NCBI GenBank assembly: GCA_021372945.1
Contig: JAJFTK010000034.1
Location: forward strand, 1-35,409
DNA: 35,409 nt
Direction of reading: 5' to 3'
DNA from: Planctomycetaceae bacterium
Lineage (GTDB): Bacteria; Planctomycetota; Phycisphaerae; Sedimentisphaerales; Anaerohalosphaeraceae
Shown here: piece after piece, positions 1-8,666 of the stretch
Numbering within the stretch: position 1 is the first letter of the stretch
Layout: every line of letters begins with the position of its first letter
Position numbers and translations under genes: made by a program
Notes under the pieces: model-generated
Databases searched by the model: none
Told to the model about the DNA's origin: nothing
What the model saw: the letters and a program-made list of their open reading frames with translations, nothing else

Positions 1-35
1 AATTCAGTGCTCGTGTGATACAGTTCAACATTCAT
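1..35 (-). CDS. 5' end of a truncated gene, next member of the dcw cluster
   Basis: An ATG at 35-33 on the minus strand is preceded by a clear GAGGAG ribosome binding site with a 6-7 base spacer, and the frame stays open to the window edge, reading MNVELYHTSTE. It follows ftsI by about 100 bases on the same strand. In many dcw clusters the gene after ftsI is murE (UDP-MurNAc-tripeptide synthetase), so that is the leading guess, but eleven residues are too few to identify it. Confidence 0.5.
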   Translation of the reverse strand, partial: MNVELYHTSTE

Positions 36-101
36 AACAGACTCCTCAAAAAAACTGCTTTCGGAGTCAATTATGACATCTATTGGGGATCGCGCAAGTC
101 T

Positions 102-125
102 AAAATGCCTGGCGCGCATTTTTTT
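102..125. terminator. weak hairpin between ftsI and the next gene
   Basis: AAAATGC at 102-108 pairs with GCATTTT at 116-122 around a seven-base loop, and is followed on the plus strand by more T. On the minus strand, the direction of the dcw genes, the run after the stem is only TTTTAG. It may attenuate rather than stop transcription, or be incidental. Confidence 0.3.
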
Positions 126-138
126 ATGCGGATTGGTA

Positions 139-1890
139 TTATTTGACTGACGCGACCACTTCGGAAGTTTCTTCAGGGAGGACGCCCCAGTAGGTGAGGG
201 TTTTTTGGAGGATCTCACCGACGACGGGGGCGGCGACGCGTCCGCCGGAGTAGCCTTTGCCCAGGGCGCGGTTAGGTTTGCGAATGGAGGCCATCACAAC
301 GATGCGAGCGTTCTCGACGGGGGCGCCGCCGACGAACGAGGAGACATAATTGCGGGTGTCGTAGCCGCCGTTGGGAAGCGCGATATTGGCGGTGCCGGTC
401 TTGCCCCAGACCTGGACGCCTTTGAGTTTGGCCAGGTCGCCGGTGCCTTCATTAACGACGCCGACGAGGGCCTGGCCCACGATCCATGAGGCGATCTTCG
501 GGTCCACGATGTAGCCGGTGCCGCGGACGGGACGGCGGTCCTCGACGATGCTGCCCTGATCATCGAGAATCGCGCGGACGATGTGCGGCTGGATCACATA
601 GCCGCCGTTGGCCAGGATGCTGTAGGCGCGGCAGACCTGCAAAGCGGTGACGGAGATCTCGTGACCGAAGGGGATGCGTGTAACGGACCAGCCGCTCCAT
701 TGGTTGAGCGGGCGCAGCAGGCCGGGTTCTTCGCCGGGCAGATCGATCTTGGTCTTCTGCGAGAATCCAAAGCGCGTCATGCCGTCGTAAATGGTTTTCT
801 TGCCCATCTTGACGCCAATCTTGGCCATGCCGATGTTGCTCGAATTGATGAGGATCTCCTTGACGGACATCACGCCATATTGATGATTGCCGAATTCGCC
901 GATTCGGTAGCGCGCCCAATAGCCCTTCTCGCAGTCAAAGCGTTCGTTGAAGGCGACCTTGCCGGAATCGAGGGCCACGGCGGCCACGATGGGCTTAAAC
1001 ACGCTGCCGGGCTCGAAGCTGTCGGTTAAGATACGGTTTCGCATCTGGTCCTGCTTGGTGACGGAAAATTTTGTGGGATCGAAATCCGGCAGTGAAACCA
1101 TGGCCAGGACGGCGCCGGTCTGCGGGTCCATGGCAATAGCGACGGCGGACTCGGCCTCAAAAGCCTTCACCTGCTTTTCAAGGGCCTCCCGTACAAAACG
1201 CTGGATGACGGAATCGATGGTCAGGACGAGATTGAGCCCGTCCCGAGGGTCAACTGCCTCGTAGGGCTGAGTTCCAATGGGACGACGCAGGGCATCGACA
1301 ACAAAGACCTGGCGTCCGGGGGCGCCTGAGAGCGTACGCTCGTATTGCAGTTCAAGACCGGAAAGACCGGTCTCTTCGGCGCCGATGAAACCCAGCAGGT
1401 GGGCGGTCAGCGACCCGGCGGGATAGCTTCGCGTCCAGCCGGTCTCGATGCCGACGCCGTTGAAGCGGGCCTTGTCAACGGCATGGCGTTCGGCGGGCGT
1501 GATGTCTTCCTTTATGCGCAGAAAGCCGGGGTTGCGAGAGTCTCGAATCTTCTGGCAGATCGCGTCGCCGGGAAGATTAAGCAGCGGCTGCAATTCCGAT
1601 GCCGCGATCAGGATTTGGTCGGGAAATTCGCGGAGACGCCTGGGTTCGACAAAGACGTTGTAGATCCTGGCGCTGGCGGCAAGCACGCGGCCCCTGGAAT
1701 CGAGGATGAGGCCGCGGCGGGGTTTTTCGGGAACGACGGCATTCTGCTGCTTGCGGCTGATCTGGATGAAGGCGCTTTTCTGACGGACTTGAAGGTCATA
1801 AAGGCGGTAGATGAGGCCGGCAAAGGCAGCGCTGACGGCGATAAGAAAGCCAAGCGTAAGGATGAGTTCACGGCGGGACAAGTTGTTCAT
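139..1890 (-). CDS. ftsI: Division transpeptidase, penicillin-binding protein 3 (FtsI) family
   Basis: Class B penicillin-binding protein that cross-links septal peptidoglycan in the periplasm. From the ATG at 1890 (583 residues) the order is a short cytoplasmic tail, one membrane helix (about 8-30), a pedestal/dimerisation region, and a C-terminal transpeptidase. The three active-site motifs are present: SVFK with the nucleophilic Ser near 296, SSN near 350, and KTG near 497. No PASTA domain is visible. An upstream GTG/ATG at 1953 would add 21 residues, but 1890 is better: GGAGG lies six bases upstream, the start overlaps the previous stop as ATGA, and it puts the membrane helix at the normal distance. 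It is translationally coupled to the ftsL-like gene. FtsI versus a paralogous sporulation-type PBP rests on the dcw position. Confidence 0.93.
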   Translation of the reverse strand: MNNLSRRELILTLGFLIAVSAAFAGLIYRLYDLQVRQKSAFIQISRKQQNAVVPEKPRRGLILDSRGRVLAASARIYNVFVEPRRLREFPDQILIAASELQPLLNLPGDAICQKIRDSRNPGFLRIKEDITPAERHAVDKARFNGVGIETGWTRSYPAGSLTAHLLGFIGAEETGLSGLELQYERTLSGAPGRQVFVVDALRRPIGTQPYEAVDPRDGLNLVLTIDSVIQRFVREALEKQVKAFEAESAVAIAMDPQTGAVLAMVSLPDFDPTKFSVTKQDQMRNRILTDSFEPGSVFKPIVAAVALDSGKVAFNERFDCEKGYWARYRIGEFGNHQYGVMSVKEILINSSNIGMAKIGVKMGKKTIYDGMTRFGFSQKTKIDLPGEEPGLLRPLNQWSGWSVTRIPFGHEISVTALQVCRAYSILANGGYVIQPHIVRAILDDQGSIVEDRRPVRGTGYIVDPKIASWIVGQALVGVVNEGTGDLAKLKGVQVWGKTGTANIALPNGGYDTRNYVSSFVGGAPVENARIVVMASIRKPNRALGKGYSGGRVAAPVVGEILQKTLTYWGVLPEETSEVVASVK

Positions 1891-2120
1891 GGGGCGCCTC
1901 CATCGGCTGACGCGGGCGCCGGAACCGGTAAGCCGGCAGGGTTGACCAGACATTCAAAGCGAAGCTGTGATTGCCAGAGCTGCTGGCGGAGCGCCTTTTG
2001 TTCGACGGCGGCCTGACGATACTGATTGAACAACCGGCTTGAGGAGGTGCGGATGAGAATCGTAAAGATCAGAAACGCAGTGACCGAAAAGATAACGACA
2101 ATCACTCTCGACCTGGACAT
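1887..2120 (-). CDS. ftsL: FtsL-like small bitopic division protein
   Basis: A 77-residue protein with a basic N-terminus, one membrane helix (about 6-22) and a polar, probably coiled region (about 28-55), ending in a Pro/Ala-rich tail. This is the shape of FtsL, the bitopic protein that joins FtsB and FtsQ and activates FtsWI. FtsL sequences are poorly conserved, so the call rests on topology, length and position just before ftsI, whose start codon it overlaps by four bases. The ribosome binding site is weak, suggesting dependence on translation of the upstream LysM gene, whose stop lies 11 bases before. Confidence 0.7.
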   Translation of the reverse strand: MSRSRVIVVIFSVTAFLIFTILIRTSSSRLFNQYRQAAVEQKALRQQLWQSQLRFECLVNPAGLPVPAPASADGGAP

Positions 2121-2131
2121 GCTTTCGATTC

Positions 2132-2995
2132 TCAGTTTGGGATTTTCAGACGCATGCCGGCGGTCACGTCATCGGCACTCTTGATCTTATCACGATTGGC
2201 CTGCAGGATCTCCTTGTAGCGTTTGCCTTCGCCAAGCGTGCGTTCGGCGATCCCCCACAGACTATCGCCCTGCTTGACGACATACTCGGAGATCTGCTTT
2301 GCATCCTCCTTGGGGGTGGGCTCAAGCAAGCCTGAGAATTTATTGAGAAGGCTCTTTGAGGCATTGGGCGCAGGGGCCGTACCGAGCAATTCATTGAGTT
2401 GAGGAACGGTCAGTTTGTCGCCGACGCGCAGCTTGGCGGGCGAGGCCAGCACCTTGCTGTTGGCCTGGTAGAGTTTTTCAATCACGAGCTGGCGAGCGCC
2501 TTCCTGCTTGCCGTAATATTTCTGCGCGATCGAGGTGAGATTGTCGCCCGCCTGGACCACGTGGATGCGCGCCTTGACCGCAGCCGGCTTGCCAGCGGGC
2601 TGGTCCGCAACCGCGGGATTCTCAACGGAACTGCGGTCCGGGTCGGCAATGGAGGCTTGTCCGCCTGCGGGCTGCTGCGGCAGGACGGGTTTGACGGGTT
2701 CAACGAGCGAAACCGGCTGGCCGCCCGGCACTGCCTGGCCCGTCGGATTGAGCAAGGCCACTTCTTTCTGCGGATCCGACTGCTGCAGTTTGGTTTGCGG
2801 CTCCAGGTCGCGCGCGGTTTCCATGACCCGGTCATCGATGACCAGGTCCGGGCCTGTCGGGGGCGTGATGGTATTGATGACGACATCCTGCGGCGAGGCG
2901 GATTGCAGAAACGCCGGAAGTCCATTCACCAGGAACGCAATGATCACGATAAACACCAACCCCAGCAGCAATCCAACCTTGGCATCGGCAGTCAT
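2132..2995 (-). CDS. Membrane-anchored protein with two LysM domains, inside the dcw cluster
   Basis: From the ATG at 2995 the 287-residue product has one N-terminal membrane helix (about 6-24), a long Pro/Gln/Ala-rich linker, and two LysM domains in the C-terminal half, each with the typical Val-x-x-Gly-Asp opening (VQAGDNL and VKQGDSL). LysM modules bind peptidoglycan glycan strands, so the protein probably spans the inner membrane and contacts the wall. The frame also opens at an ATG at 3016, two bases after rsmH, but that codon has no ribosome binding site, whereas 2995 has AAGGGAG eight bases upstream. Its place between rsmH and ftsL is not standard and suggests a role in division or wall assembly; no enzymatic domain is visible. 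Confidence 0.88.
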   Translation of the reverse strand: MTADAKVGLLLGLVFIVIIAFLVNGLPAFLQSASPQDVVINTITPPTGPDLVIDDRVMETARDLEPQTKLQQSDPQKEVALLNPTGQAVPGGQPVSLVEPVKPVLPQQPAGGQASIADPDRSSVENPAVADQPAGKPAAVKARIHVVQAGDNLTSIAQKYYGKQEGARQLVIEKLYQANSKVLASPAKLRVGDKLTVPQLNELLGTAPAPNASKSLLNKFSGLLEPTPKEDAKQISEYVVKQGDSLWGIAERTLGEGKRYKEILQANRDKIKSADDVTAGMRLKIPN

Positions 2996-3017
2996 TTTGA
3001 ATACTCCCTTATTCATA

Positions 3018-3944
3018 CTATAAGCGTCTTGCTATTCGTAGTTTTGCGCTGCGAGCACGCGGATTTCGCATGGCTTCAGCGCTGTCGGCCATTATAGGTT
3101 TCTTCGTCAAAATTTCATAGATACCATCGGCTTTATTTTGACGAAAATTATTTTTTACGCGGCCATCCTCAAGGCTATGAAAGCTGATGATGGCGATATA
3201 TCCTCCCGCCAACAGCAGGTTCGGGGCACTTTCAAGCAGAGCATCGAGGTTTTCCAATTCGTGATTGACGGCGATGCGGAGCGCCTGGAAGGTGCGCGTG
3301 GCCGGGTGGATACGTCCGGGCCGGGGCCCCTGCTTGAGGGCCCGGCACACCAGCGAAGCCAGTTCGGTGGTGGTTGTGAGCTTTTTAAAAGAGCGCTGCT
3401 GGACAATGAATCGCGCAATCCTCCGTGACGCGCGATCCTGTCCATACTCGTAAATCAGATCAGCCAGCTCCGTCTGGCCGAGTTTGTTGACCAGGTCGGC
3501 CGCCGTCGTATCGAGGCGGTCATCGAGTCTCATATCCAGCGGCATGGGGGTTTGAAAGCTCAGTCCCCGTGCCGTATCTTCGACCTGGGCGGAACTGAAG
3601 CCCAGGTCGGCCAGGATCAGATGAACGGGTCCGAGCCCCTGCTGCGAGAGAACATCGCTAATCCGTGCAAAGTTCTCTCGCACCAGGATGACCCTGCACG
3701 CAAGGTCCTTCAGACTCACTTGGGCGGCCGCCAGACTGTTGGGGTCCACGTCGAGCCCAAGCAAGAGACCATCAGGGCCAAGCATTCGGCCGAAGAGGCG
3801 GCTATGACCTCCATGTCCAACCGTACCATCGGCCACGATCCCATCCGTGGGAAGCTTAATCCATTCAAGCAGCGGTTCCGTCAGAACCGGAACGTGCGCG
3901 ACAGGCAATGGCTCATCCGAAACATTGTCCTGTTGGTCTGTCAT
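3018..3944 (-). CDS. rsmH: 16S rRNA (cytosine1402-N4)-methyltransferase RsmH (MraW)
   Basis: S-adenosylmethionine-dependent enzyme that methylates N4 of cytosine 1402 in the 16S rRNA decoding centre. The 308-residue length is normal. Visible family features are HVPVLTEPLLEWI at the start, the SAM-binding stretch DGTVGHGGHS near residue 40, the LGLDVDP strand, the ADLGFSS segment, and the RIHPATRTFQALRIAVN region plus ISFHSLEDGRVK near the C-terminus. It is the second conserved dcw gene, separated from mraZ here by one small unknown gene, and its stop lies just before the LysM gene. The ribosome binding site is weak. Confidence 0.97.
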   Translation of the reverse strand: MTDQQDNVSDEPLPVAHVPVLTEPLLEWIKLPTDGIVADGTVGHGGHSRLFGRMLGPDGLLLGLDVDPNSLAAAQVSLKDLACRVILVRENFARISDVLSQQGLGPVHLILADLGFSSAQVEDTARGLSFQTPMPLDMRLDDRLDTTAADLVNKLGQTELADLIYEYGQDRASRRIARFIVQQRSFKKLTTTTELASLVCRALKQGPRPGRIHPATRTFQALRIAVNHELENLDALLESAPNLLLAGGYIAIISFHSLEDGRVKNNFRQNKADGIYEILTKKPIMADSAEAMRNPRARSAKLRIARRL

Positions 3945-3964
3945 CTCGGTTAAATTTCAAAGAA

Positions 3965-4171
3965 CTAGTTGACCGCCTGCAAGTCGGGCGTCAACAGGTT
4001 TTCCATTTGCGGGGAAAACGCGACCGCCGCAAACATGGGGGATGCCGTCTTCAACTGCTCAAGCCGTTCGGCCAGGAGGGCCGCCGAAGAAAGGACGGTC
4101 CCATCCAGGGGACGCTTGCCTTCCAGGTGGCGGTGCAGTACGCTGACCGGGTTTTCGATCTGCATGATCAT
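3965..4171 (-). CDS. Small unknown protein encoded between mraZ and rsmH
   Basis: A 68-residue frame whose ATG overlaps the mraZ stop as ATGA, with GGAG six to seven bases upstream, so it looks like a real coupled gene. The product has no membrane helix or signal peptide. It begins MIMQIENPVSVLHRHLEG, has a Leu/Ala/Glu-rich amphipathic stretch (about 26-42), and ends with a short acidic-polar tail. No family was recognised. The next gene, rsmH, starts 20 bases after its stop. It could be a small partner of MraZ or RsmH, but nothing in the sequence proves this. Confidence 0.65.
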   Translation of the reverse strand: MIMQIENPVSVLHRHLEGKRPLDGTVLSSAALLAERLEQLKTASPMFAAVAFSPQMENLLTPDLQAVN

Positions 4172-4662
4172 GGCTTTTCTCCTTTGAGTTCCATTTCACG
4201 AACCTGCTTTTGAAGCTGGGCCTGCCTGGCCTGAGCGACTTGCTCGGTGAACTGGTGGAGGTTATCATCCAGATAACGATCCCAGTCCTGCGTGTTCCAT
4301 AGTTCAACGTGGTCGCGTACGCCGACGAGGGTCAGGTCCGTACCCAAATTTGCTCTTTTCCTTAGCTTTTCATTGATCAACAATCGTCCCTGCCGATCCA
4401 ACTCGACCCTGCTGGCCAGCGCAAAACTCAATCGCTCGAAAGCGACCGATTCATCCGGGGCGCCCATCCCTGGCGCACCGGCAAGGGCGATTTGCTGAAA
4501 ACATTTTTCCGGGTAGAGGCACAAGATGCCGTTGGAGCCCATGGCCAGGTAGAAGTCTTGGCCATACTGCTGGACATCGATCTGGCTTCGCAGCTTGTTA
4601 GAAATGAACAGGCGATTTTTGTCATCGATCGTATGTTCGTATTCGCCGGTTATCATCAACAT
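4168..4662 (-). CDS. mraZ: Transcriptional regulator MraZ
   Basis: First gene of the dcw cluster. MraZ is a ring-forming DNA-binding protein with two SpoVT/AbrB-like halves that represses its own operon in several bacteria. The product (164 residues from the ATG at 4662) shows the N-terminal signature GEYEHTIDDKNRLFI and the second-half repeat RVELDRQGRLLI, each with the conserved Asp-x-x-(N/G)-Arg-Leu core, plus a Gln/Lys-rich C-terminal tail. A GTG at 4677 would add five residues, but GGAG lies eight bases before 4662, favouring the ATG. A promoter with AAGTG boxes lies directly upstream. Its stop overlaps the following small gene by four bases. Confidence 0.95.
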   Translation of the reverse strand: MLMITGEYEHTIDDKNRLFISNKLRSQIDVQQYGQDFYLAMGSNGILCLYPEKCFQQIALAGAPGMGAPDESVAFERLSFALASRVELDRQGRLLINEKLRKRANLGTDLTLVGVRDHVELWNTQDWDRYLDDNLHQFTEQVAQARQAQLQKQVREMELKGEKP

Positions 4663-4698
4663 TGTACTTGGCTCCACTGCCTTGTCAACTTGTGGGAA

Positions 4699-4731
4699 AC
4701 ATTACCACTTTTTCCCACTTCGTCAACACTT
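4699..4731 (-). promoter_or_regulatory. mraZ promoter with three AAGTG MraZ-type boxes
   Basis: Reading the minus strand, TTGACG (4726-4721) and TAATGT (4704-4699) are separated by 16 bases and would start transcription about 30 bases before mraZ. Two AAGTGG copies lie in the spacer (4720-4715 and 4710-4705), exactly ten bases apart. A third, AAGTGT (4731-4726), sits eleven bases further up and touches the -35 element. Helically phased (A)AAGTG or TGGG repeats are the known MraZ operator type, so binding here would block RNA polymerase. Confidence 0.7.
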
Positions 4732-5105
4732 AAAGTTCGGCATTTTTCGTTTTCTCGATAAATCAATGTGGGCGAAACAAGATTATTTATCGCTCCAAAC
4801 CACTATATATAGGGGTATAAATGCCAGCTCTTTACCAGCGATTGTAAGTTGAAGCTTGATGAAAAATATCAGAAAAAATCACACAATTTTTCAACAAATC
4901 AGGGCAATCTGTTAAATTGCCTTACCATTTAGATGCAATTGGCGCCGAATCAACAGGTAAAACAGCTTTGTCAATCTGCCGTCAATACGGGTTATGCGGC
5001 GGTTGCAAATTGCGTGTCGGTGTCTTTTGTAGTAACATTCACGCTGGATCAGACGTTTATTTATAGTACTCAAAGGAATCCTGTCCTCTTTAAAGGCATT
5101 GCTCC
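4732..5105. other. Divergent intergenic region between mraZ and the efflux operon
   Basis: This 374-base AT-rich stretch separates the minus-strand dcw genes from the plus-strand efflux genes. It holds a TATATATAGGGGTATAAATG stretch near 4803-4822 and, near the right end, TTCACG at about 5038 followed 18 bases later by TATAGT at about 5062, a weak possible promoter for the efflux operon. A 58-codon open frame at 4933-5109 is discussed under rejected items. No RNA gene or repeat was recognised. Confidence 0.5.
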
Positions 5106-6497
5106 GTGAAAAAGAAGAACCTCATCATTATTATCATTGCGGGCAGCGTAGGCGTTTTACTGCTGATGCTGCTGGTTGCGGCGGGATCCGTCAAAGGCCG
5201 CAAGGCCGGCGTGACCACGACGGTTCGGCTTGAAACAGTGGCGCCGGGTGAGTTTGTTGAGATCATCAACGCGCCGGGCGAGATCCGACCCAAATCGGAG
5301 GTGGACATCAGCGCCAAGGTCTCGGCGCGGATCGTCGAGCTGCCGGTCAAAGAAGGTGACAAGGTCAAGGAAGGCGACATCCTGATCCGACTGGATTCGA
5401 AAGACCTTGAGAGCCAGCTTCGAAGCGCTGAGGCGTCGCGCGACGCGCAAAAAGCCGGCATCGAAGTGGAGAAGGCCAGGATCCTATCGCAGACGGCGTC
5501 GCTTAAGGGCACGCTGGCCACATTGAAGCAGCAGGAACAGGAATTCGAGCGGCAGCATACGCTGCTGGTAAGCAATGACGTCAGCCAGGCCAGCTTTGAC
5601 CAATGTCAGTCCAGGCTGGATGAATTGAAGGCGCAGTATGAGGCGGCCGCGCAGACTATCAAGGCGGCCGAACTGAACCTGATTGTGATGGACCATAACC
5701 TCAAGGCCGCGGATGCCCGCGTGGAGGAAGTACAGGAGGCGCTGAGCTATACGACGATCTCTTCGCCGATCGATGGGGTGATCACGCAGCTCAACGCTGA
5801 GGTTGGCGAGGTCGTGATGACCGGGACGATGAATAACCCGGGCACGGTGATCCTGCAGGTGGCGGACCTCGGGGTGATGATGCTGTACGCGGAACTGGAT
5901 GAGACGAACGTGGGACAGGTGAAGATCGGACAGAAGGCCAAGATCCACGTGCCGGCGTTCTGGGAAGATGAATTCGAGGGTGTCGTGCAGAATATCGCAC
6001 TGACGTATAAGATGTCACAGACGGGGTCCAAGAGTTACAAGACGGAGATCCTGGTGGAGGGCGATGTTTCGAAATTGGTTTCGGGGTTGACCGCGGACGT
6101 GGATATCGAGACCAACCGCTTTAAGGACGTGATCAAGGTGCCCAGCCAATCGGTGCTGGCACGACGGGTCGATATCCTGCCGCTGGAGATCACCGATGAC
6201 AGCCCGATCGTGGATAAAAACAAGACCGAGATCCCGGTGGTGTACCTGTTCAAAGACGGCAAGGCGATCGCTGCGCCGGTCAAGATCGGGCCAAGCGATT
6301 TGACGCACACGCTGATCAGGGATGGAGTGAAGGAAGGCGACTCGGTCATTGTCGGGCCCTACAAGATATTGGAGGGTTTGCAGCACAACGCGGCGGTGGT
6401 GAAGGAAGAGAAGAAAGAGCCCGCCCAGGACGCAAAGAAAGACAAGAAGGCGGACGCCGACGCCAAGAAAGATAACAAGGCCGAAACAAAGGTTTAG
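5106..6497 (+). CDS. HlyD/MacA-family periplasmic adaptor of an efflux system
   Basis: Membrane-fusion protein linking an inner-membrane ABC transporter to an outer-membrane channel. The 463-residue product has an N-terminal membrane anchor after a Lys cluster (about 5-26), a split biotinyl-lipoyl-like domain (first half about 50-95, second half about 215-245 around [10 protein letters not shown]), and a long alpha-helical hairpin between them (about 95-205). A beta-barrel domain follows, then a membrane-proximal domain and a Lys/Asp-rich tail of about 35 residues that is unusual for the family. The start is GTG at 5106, with AAAGG nine bases upstream. It is followed ten bases later by the ATPase gene. 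MacA is the closest well-known homologue type; the substrate is unknown. Confidence 0.92.
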   Translation: MKKKNLIIIIIAGSVGVLLLMLLVAAGSVKGRKAGVTTTVRLETVAPGEFVEIINAPGEIRPKSEVDISAKVSARIVELPVKEGDKVKEGDILIRLDSKDLESQLRSAEASRDAQKAGIEVEKARILSQTASLKGTLATLKQQEQEFERQHTLLVSNDVSQASFDQCQSRLDELKAQYEAAAQTIKAAELNLIVMDHNLKAADARVEEVQEALSYTTISSPIDGVITQLNAEVGEVVMTGTMNNPGTVILQVADLGVMMLYAELDETNVGQVKIGQKAKIHVPAFWEDEFEGVVQNIALTYKMSQTGSKSYKTEILVEGDVSKLVSGLTADVDIETNRFKDVIKVPSQSVLARRVDILPLEITDDSPIVDKNKTEIPVVYLFKDGKAIAAPVKIGPSDLTHTLIRDGVKEGDSVIVGPYKILEGLQHNAAVVKEEKKEPAQDAKKDKKADADAKKDNKAETKV

Positions 6498-6507
6498 TTC
6501 ATACCTT

Positions 6508-7278
6508 ATGGACGCATCTTCGAACCAGAGCAGCCCGGTGGTTATCCGCATCACCAATCTGACCCGCACGTATCGGATCGGTTCGGAAAAGGTGCAGGCC
6601 CTGCGCGGCATCAGCCTTGAGGTGCACAAGAACGAGTACGTGGCGGTGATGGGGCACAGCGGCTCGGGCAAGAGCACGTTGATGAACCTGCTGGGGTGCC
6701 TGGATCAGGCGGATGCGGGAATGTACCATCTGAACGGCATCAATACGACGCGGATGAACGCCTCAGGGCTGGCGCACGTGAGAAACCAGCAGATCGGCTT
6801 CGTGTTCCAGTCGTTTGAGCTGCTGCCGCGGATCTCGGCGCTGAAGAACGTGGAACTGCCGCTGATTTATTCGAAGACGCCCTTCTGGAGCCGGCGGAAG
6901 CTCGCCGCACAGGCACTGGAACGCGTGGGCCTGGGCGATCGGATGCATCACAAGCCCAATCAGCTTAGCGGCGGCGAGAAGCAGCGTGTAGCGGTAGCCA
7001 GGGCGCTGGTTGGCCAGCCAAGCATTTTGCTGGCGGATGAGCCGACGGGCAACCTGGACAGCGCTACCAGCGAGGGTATCATGCAGCTTTTTGAGAGGCT
7101 GTACGCGGAGGGCCAGACCATCATCATGGTCACACACGAGGCGGATGTCGCGGCCCACGCGCGGCGGATCGTACGAATGCGGGACGGCCAGATCTATAGC
7201 GATCTGCCCGCCGAGCAGGACCCGGATTGCCTTCGATTCAAGTCAAAGGCGTCTTCGGCACAAACGGAGGCGCGATGA
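6508..7278 (+). CDS. ABC transporter ATP-binding protein, MacB/LolD type
   Basis: Cytoplasmic ATPase of the tripartite efflux system. The 256-residue product contains Walker [10 protein letters not shown] (about 49-57), the Q-loop in [10 protein letters not shown], the signature LSGGEKQ (153-159), Walker B ILLADEP (173-179), and the H-switch in MVTHEADVA. The stretch [10 protein letters not shown] is typical of the LolD/MacB group, which couples to FtsX-fold permeases rather than to canonical transporters. It has no strong ribosome binding site and follows the adaptor gene closely. Its TGA overlaps the permease ATG by four bases. Unlike E. coli MacB, ATPase and permease are separate proteins here. 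Confidence 0.95.
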   Translation: MDASSNQSSPVVIRITNLTRTYRIGSEKVQALRGISLEVHKNEYVAVMGHSGSGKSTLMNLLGCLDQADAGMYHLNGINTTRMNASGLAHVRNQQIGFVFQSFELLPRISALKNVELPLIYSKTPFWSRRKLAAQALERVGLGDRMHHKPNQLSGGEKQRVAVARALVGQPSILLADEPTGNLDSATSEGIMQLFERLYAEGQTIIMVTHEADVAAHARRIVRMRDGQIYSDLPAEQDPDCLRFKSKASSAQTEAR

Positions 7279-8537
7279 AGAAATTCCTGCTTATTCCGTT
7301 TGCGCTGCTTCAGCTCATGGGGCAAAGCGCGTTGCTGGCCCTGGGGCAGATCTGGGTCAATAAGACGCGAAGCGTGCTGACGACGCTGGGCATCATCATC
7401 GGCGTTTCGTCGGTGTCGGCAGTGATCGCCGCAATGCACGGAATGAACGCCAAGATCATGGAAAATTTTGAGATCTTCGGGACCAAGAAGATCTTTCTTT
7501 GGCCGGAGCAACCCGCCTCGGGGCCCAAGAAGAACGTGGACTGGTGGCAAATCCGGTTTCGCCAGGAGCAATTTGAGGATATTCTCGAACACTGCCCATC
7601 GGTCGAATTCATCTCTTTTATTTCCGATACGCGCAACACGTTGAGCCGTTACACAGACAGGACCGTCGAATCGGTCCGCGTGCGCGGCGTGCAGGCAAGC
7701 TGGTTCAAGATCGAGAATCGCTCAATCGTGATGGGGCGGCCGTTTTCGCTGCTGGATGAGACGCAGGGCCGCAAGGTTTGCATCATCTCGGCGAATCTGC
7801 GCGACAAGCTGAATATGGATCGTGAATGCGTCGGGGAGACGATCGTGCTGGGCTATACGAACTTCCTGGTGATCGGGCTATTGGAGGATAAGCCCGCCAT
7901 GATGTTCGGGAACATGGGGGAAACGCAATACGAAGTGTATATCCCCTTTAGAACGGCGACCAAGGGCGCCGATTCGTGGTTCAGCGTGACGGCAAGCTGC
8001 AAGAGCGCCGCTGTCGCGGAGGAAGCCAAGGCGGAGCTGCAATTTTTCCTGCGGCGAACACGGCATATCCAGCCGGGAGAGCCGGATACATTTCGCGTCT
8101 TCCTGATGGAGAATGAGGTGCAGCAGTTCAAGAAGGTCATGGGAATGATCACGCTGGTGGCGTTTGGCATCGTGAGCATCTCGCTTTTGGTGGGCGGCAT
8201 AGGGATCATGAACATCATGCTGGTGAGCGTCTCGGAGCGGACGCGCGAGATCGGGCTGCGCAAGGCCGTGGGCGCCAGGCCTGCGGCGATCCTGACGCAG
8301 TTTTTGGTGGAGGCGGTGGTGCTGTGTTTGTTTGGCGGCGTCATCGGGATCGCGATAGGACACCTGTTCGCGTGGATGATCAGCCGTACGGCGCCGCTGA
8401 TGCAATCGACGCAGATCCCGGCGTGGGCGGTGATGCTGTCGTTCGGCTTTGCGGTGGCGGTCGGCGTGATCTTCGGGATGTTCCCGGCGATCAAGGCGGC
8501 CCGGCTCAATCCCATAGACGCGCTGAGGCATGAATAA
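7275..8537 (+). CDS. MacB-like FtsX-fold permease
   Basis: Inner-membrane partner of the preceding ATPase (420 residues from 7275). It has one N-terminal membrane helix (about 35-55, [15 protein letters not shown]), a large periplasmic domain (about 60-285), and three C-terminal helices. Between the first two of these is the conserved cytoplasmic [14 protein letters not shown] segment that contacts the ATPase. This mechanotransmission topology fits MacB, LolC/E and similar permeases. The frame is open from an ATG at 7227, but the ATG at 7275 has GGAGG four bases upstream and the ATGA overlap, so it is preferred. With adaptor and outer-membrane genes adjacent, a MacAB-TolC-like exporter is more likely than lipoprotein sorting. 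Confidence 0.93.
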   Translation: MKKFLLIPFALLQLMGQSALLALGQIWVNKTRSVLTTLGIIIGVSSVSAVIAAMHGMNAKIMENFEIFGTKKIFLWPEQPASGPKKNVDWWQIRFRQEQFEDILEHCPSVEFISFISDTRNTLSRYTDRTVESVRVRGVQASWFKIENRSIVMGRPFSLLDETQGRKVCIISANLRDKLNMDRECVGETIVLGYTNFLVIGLLEDKPAMMFGNMGETQYEVYIPFRTATKGADSWFSVTASCKSAAVAEEAKAELQFFLRRTRHIQPGEPDTFRVFLMENEVQQFKKVMGMITLVAFGIVSISLLVGGIGIMNIMLVSVSERTREIGLRKAVGARPAAILTQFLVEAVVLCLFGGVIGIAIGHLFAWMISRTAPLMQSTQIPAWAVMLSFGFAVAVGVIFGMFPAIKAARLNPIDALRHE

Positions 8538-8545
8538 TTTATTTT

Positions 8546-8572
8546 GACAGGATTTTACAGGATTATCAGGAT
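8546..8572 (+). repeat. Short tandem ACAGGATT-type intergenic repeat
   Basis: Three ten-base units, GACAGGATTT, TACAGGATTA and TCAGGAT, follow the permease stop directly. Similar ten-base periodic GGATT or TGATT units occur in two other 3' gaps of this window (about 10291 and 29656), so this is probably one member of a dispersed intergenic family. Confidence 0.6.
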
Positions 8573-8580
8573 AAATAGTA

Positions 8581-8645
8581 CACCGGTAAGATGCCCGTGA
8601 TACAGAGCTAATGCAATAACACGGGCGCAACGCCCGTGCCACGGA
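8581..8645. repeat. Two copies of a CACGGGC palindromic intergenic repeat
   Basis: The second copy is a perfect palindrome: CACGGGCG at 8620-8627, loop CAA, CGCCCGTG at 8631-8638, followed by CCACGG. The first copy, at 8581-8599, reads CACCGGTAAGATGCCCGTG and is imperfect. Related sequence occurs at 11570-11640 and 13002-13025. The position, inside a transcribed gap between permease and outer-membrane gene, means the hairpin would be in the mRNA. Confidence 0.65.
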
Positions 8646-8666
8646 ATTTTTAGAACGAGGACGAAT

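Noticed and set aside
4933..5109. 58-codon frame ending in a GTGA overlap with the efflux adaptor start
   Set aside because: The overlap hints at translational coupling, but there is no ribosome binding site, a stop codon lies directly before its ATG, and the sequence resembles no protein. Possible but not supported.
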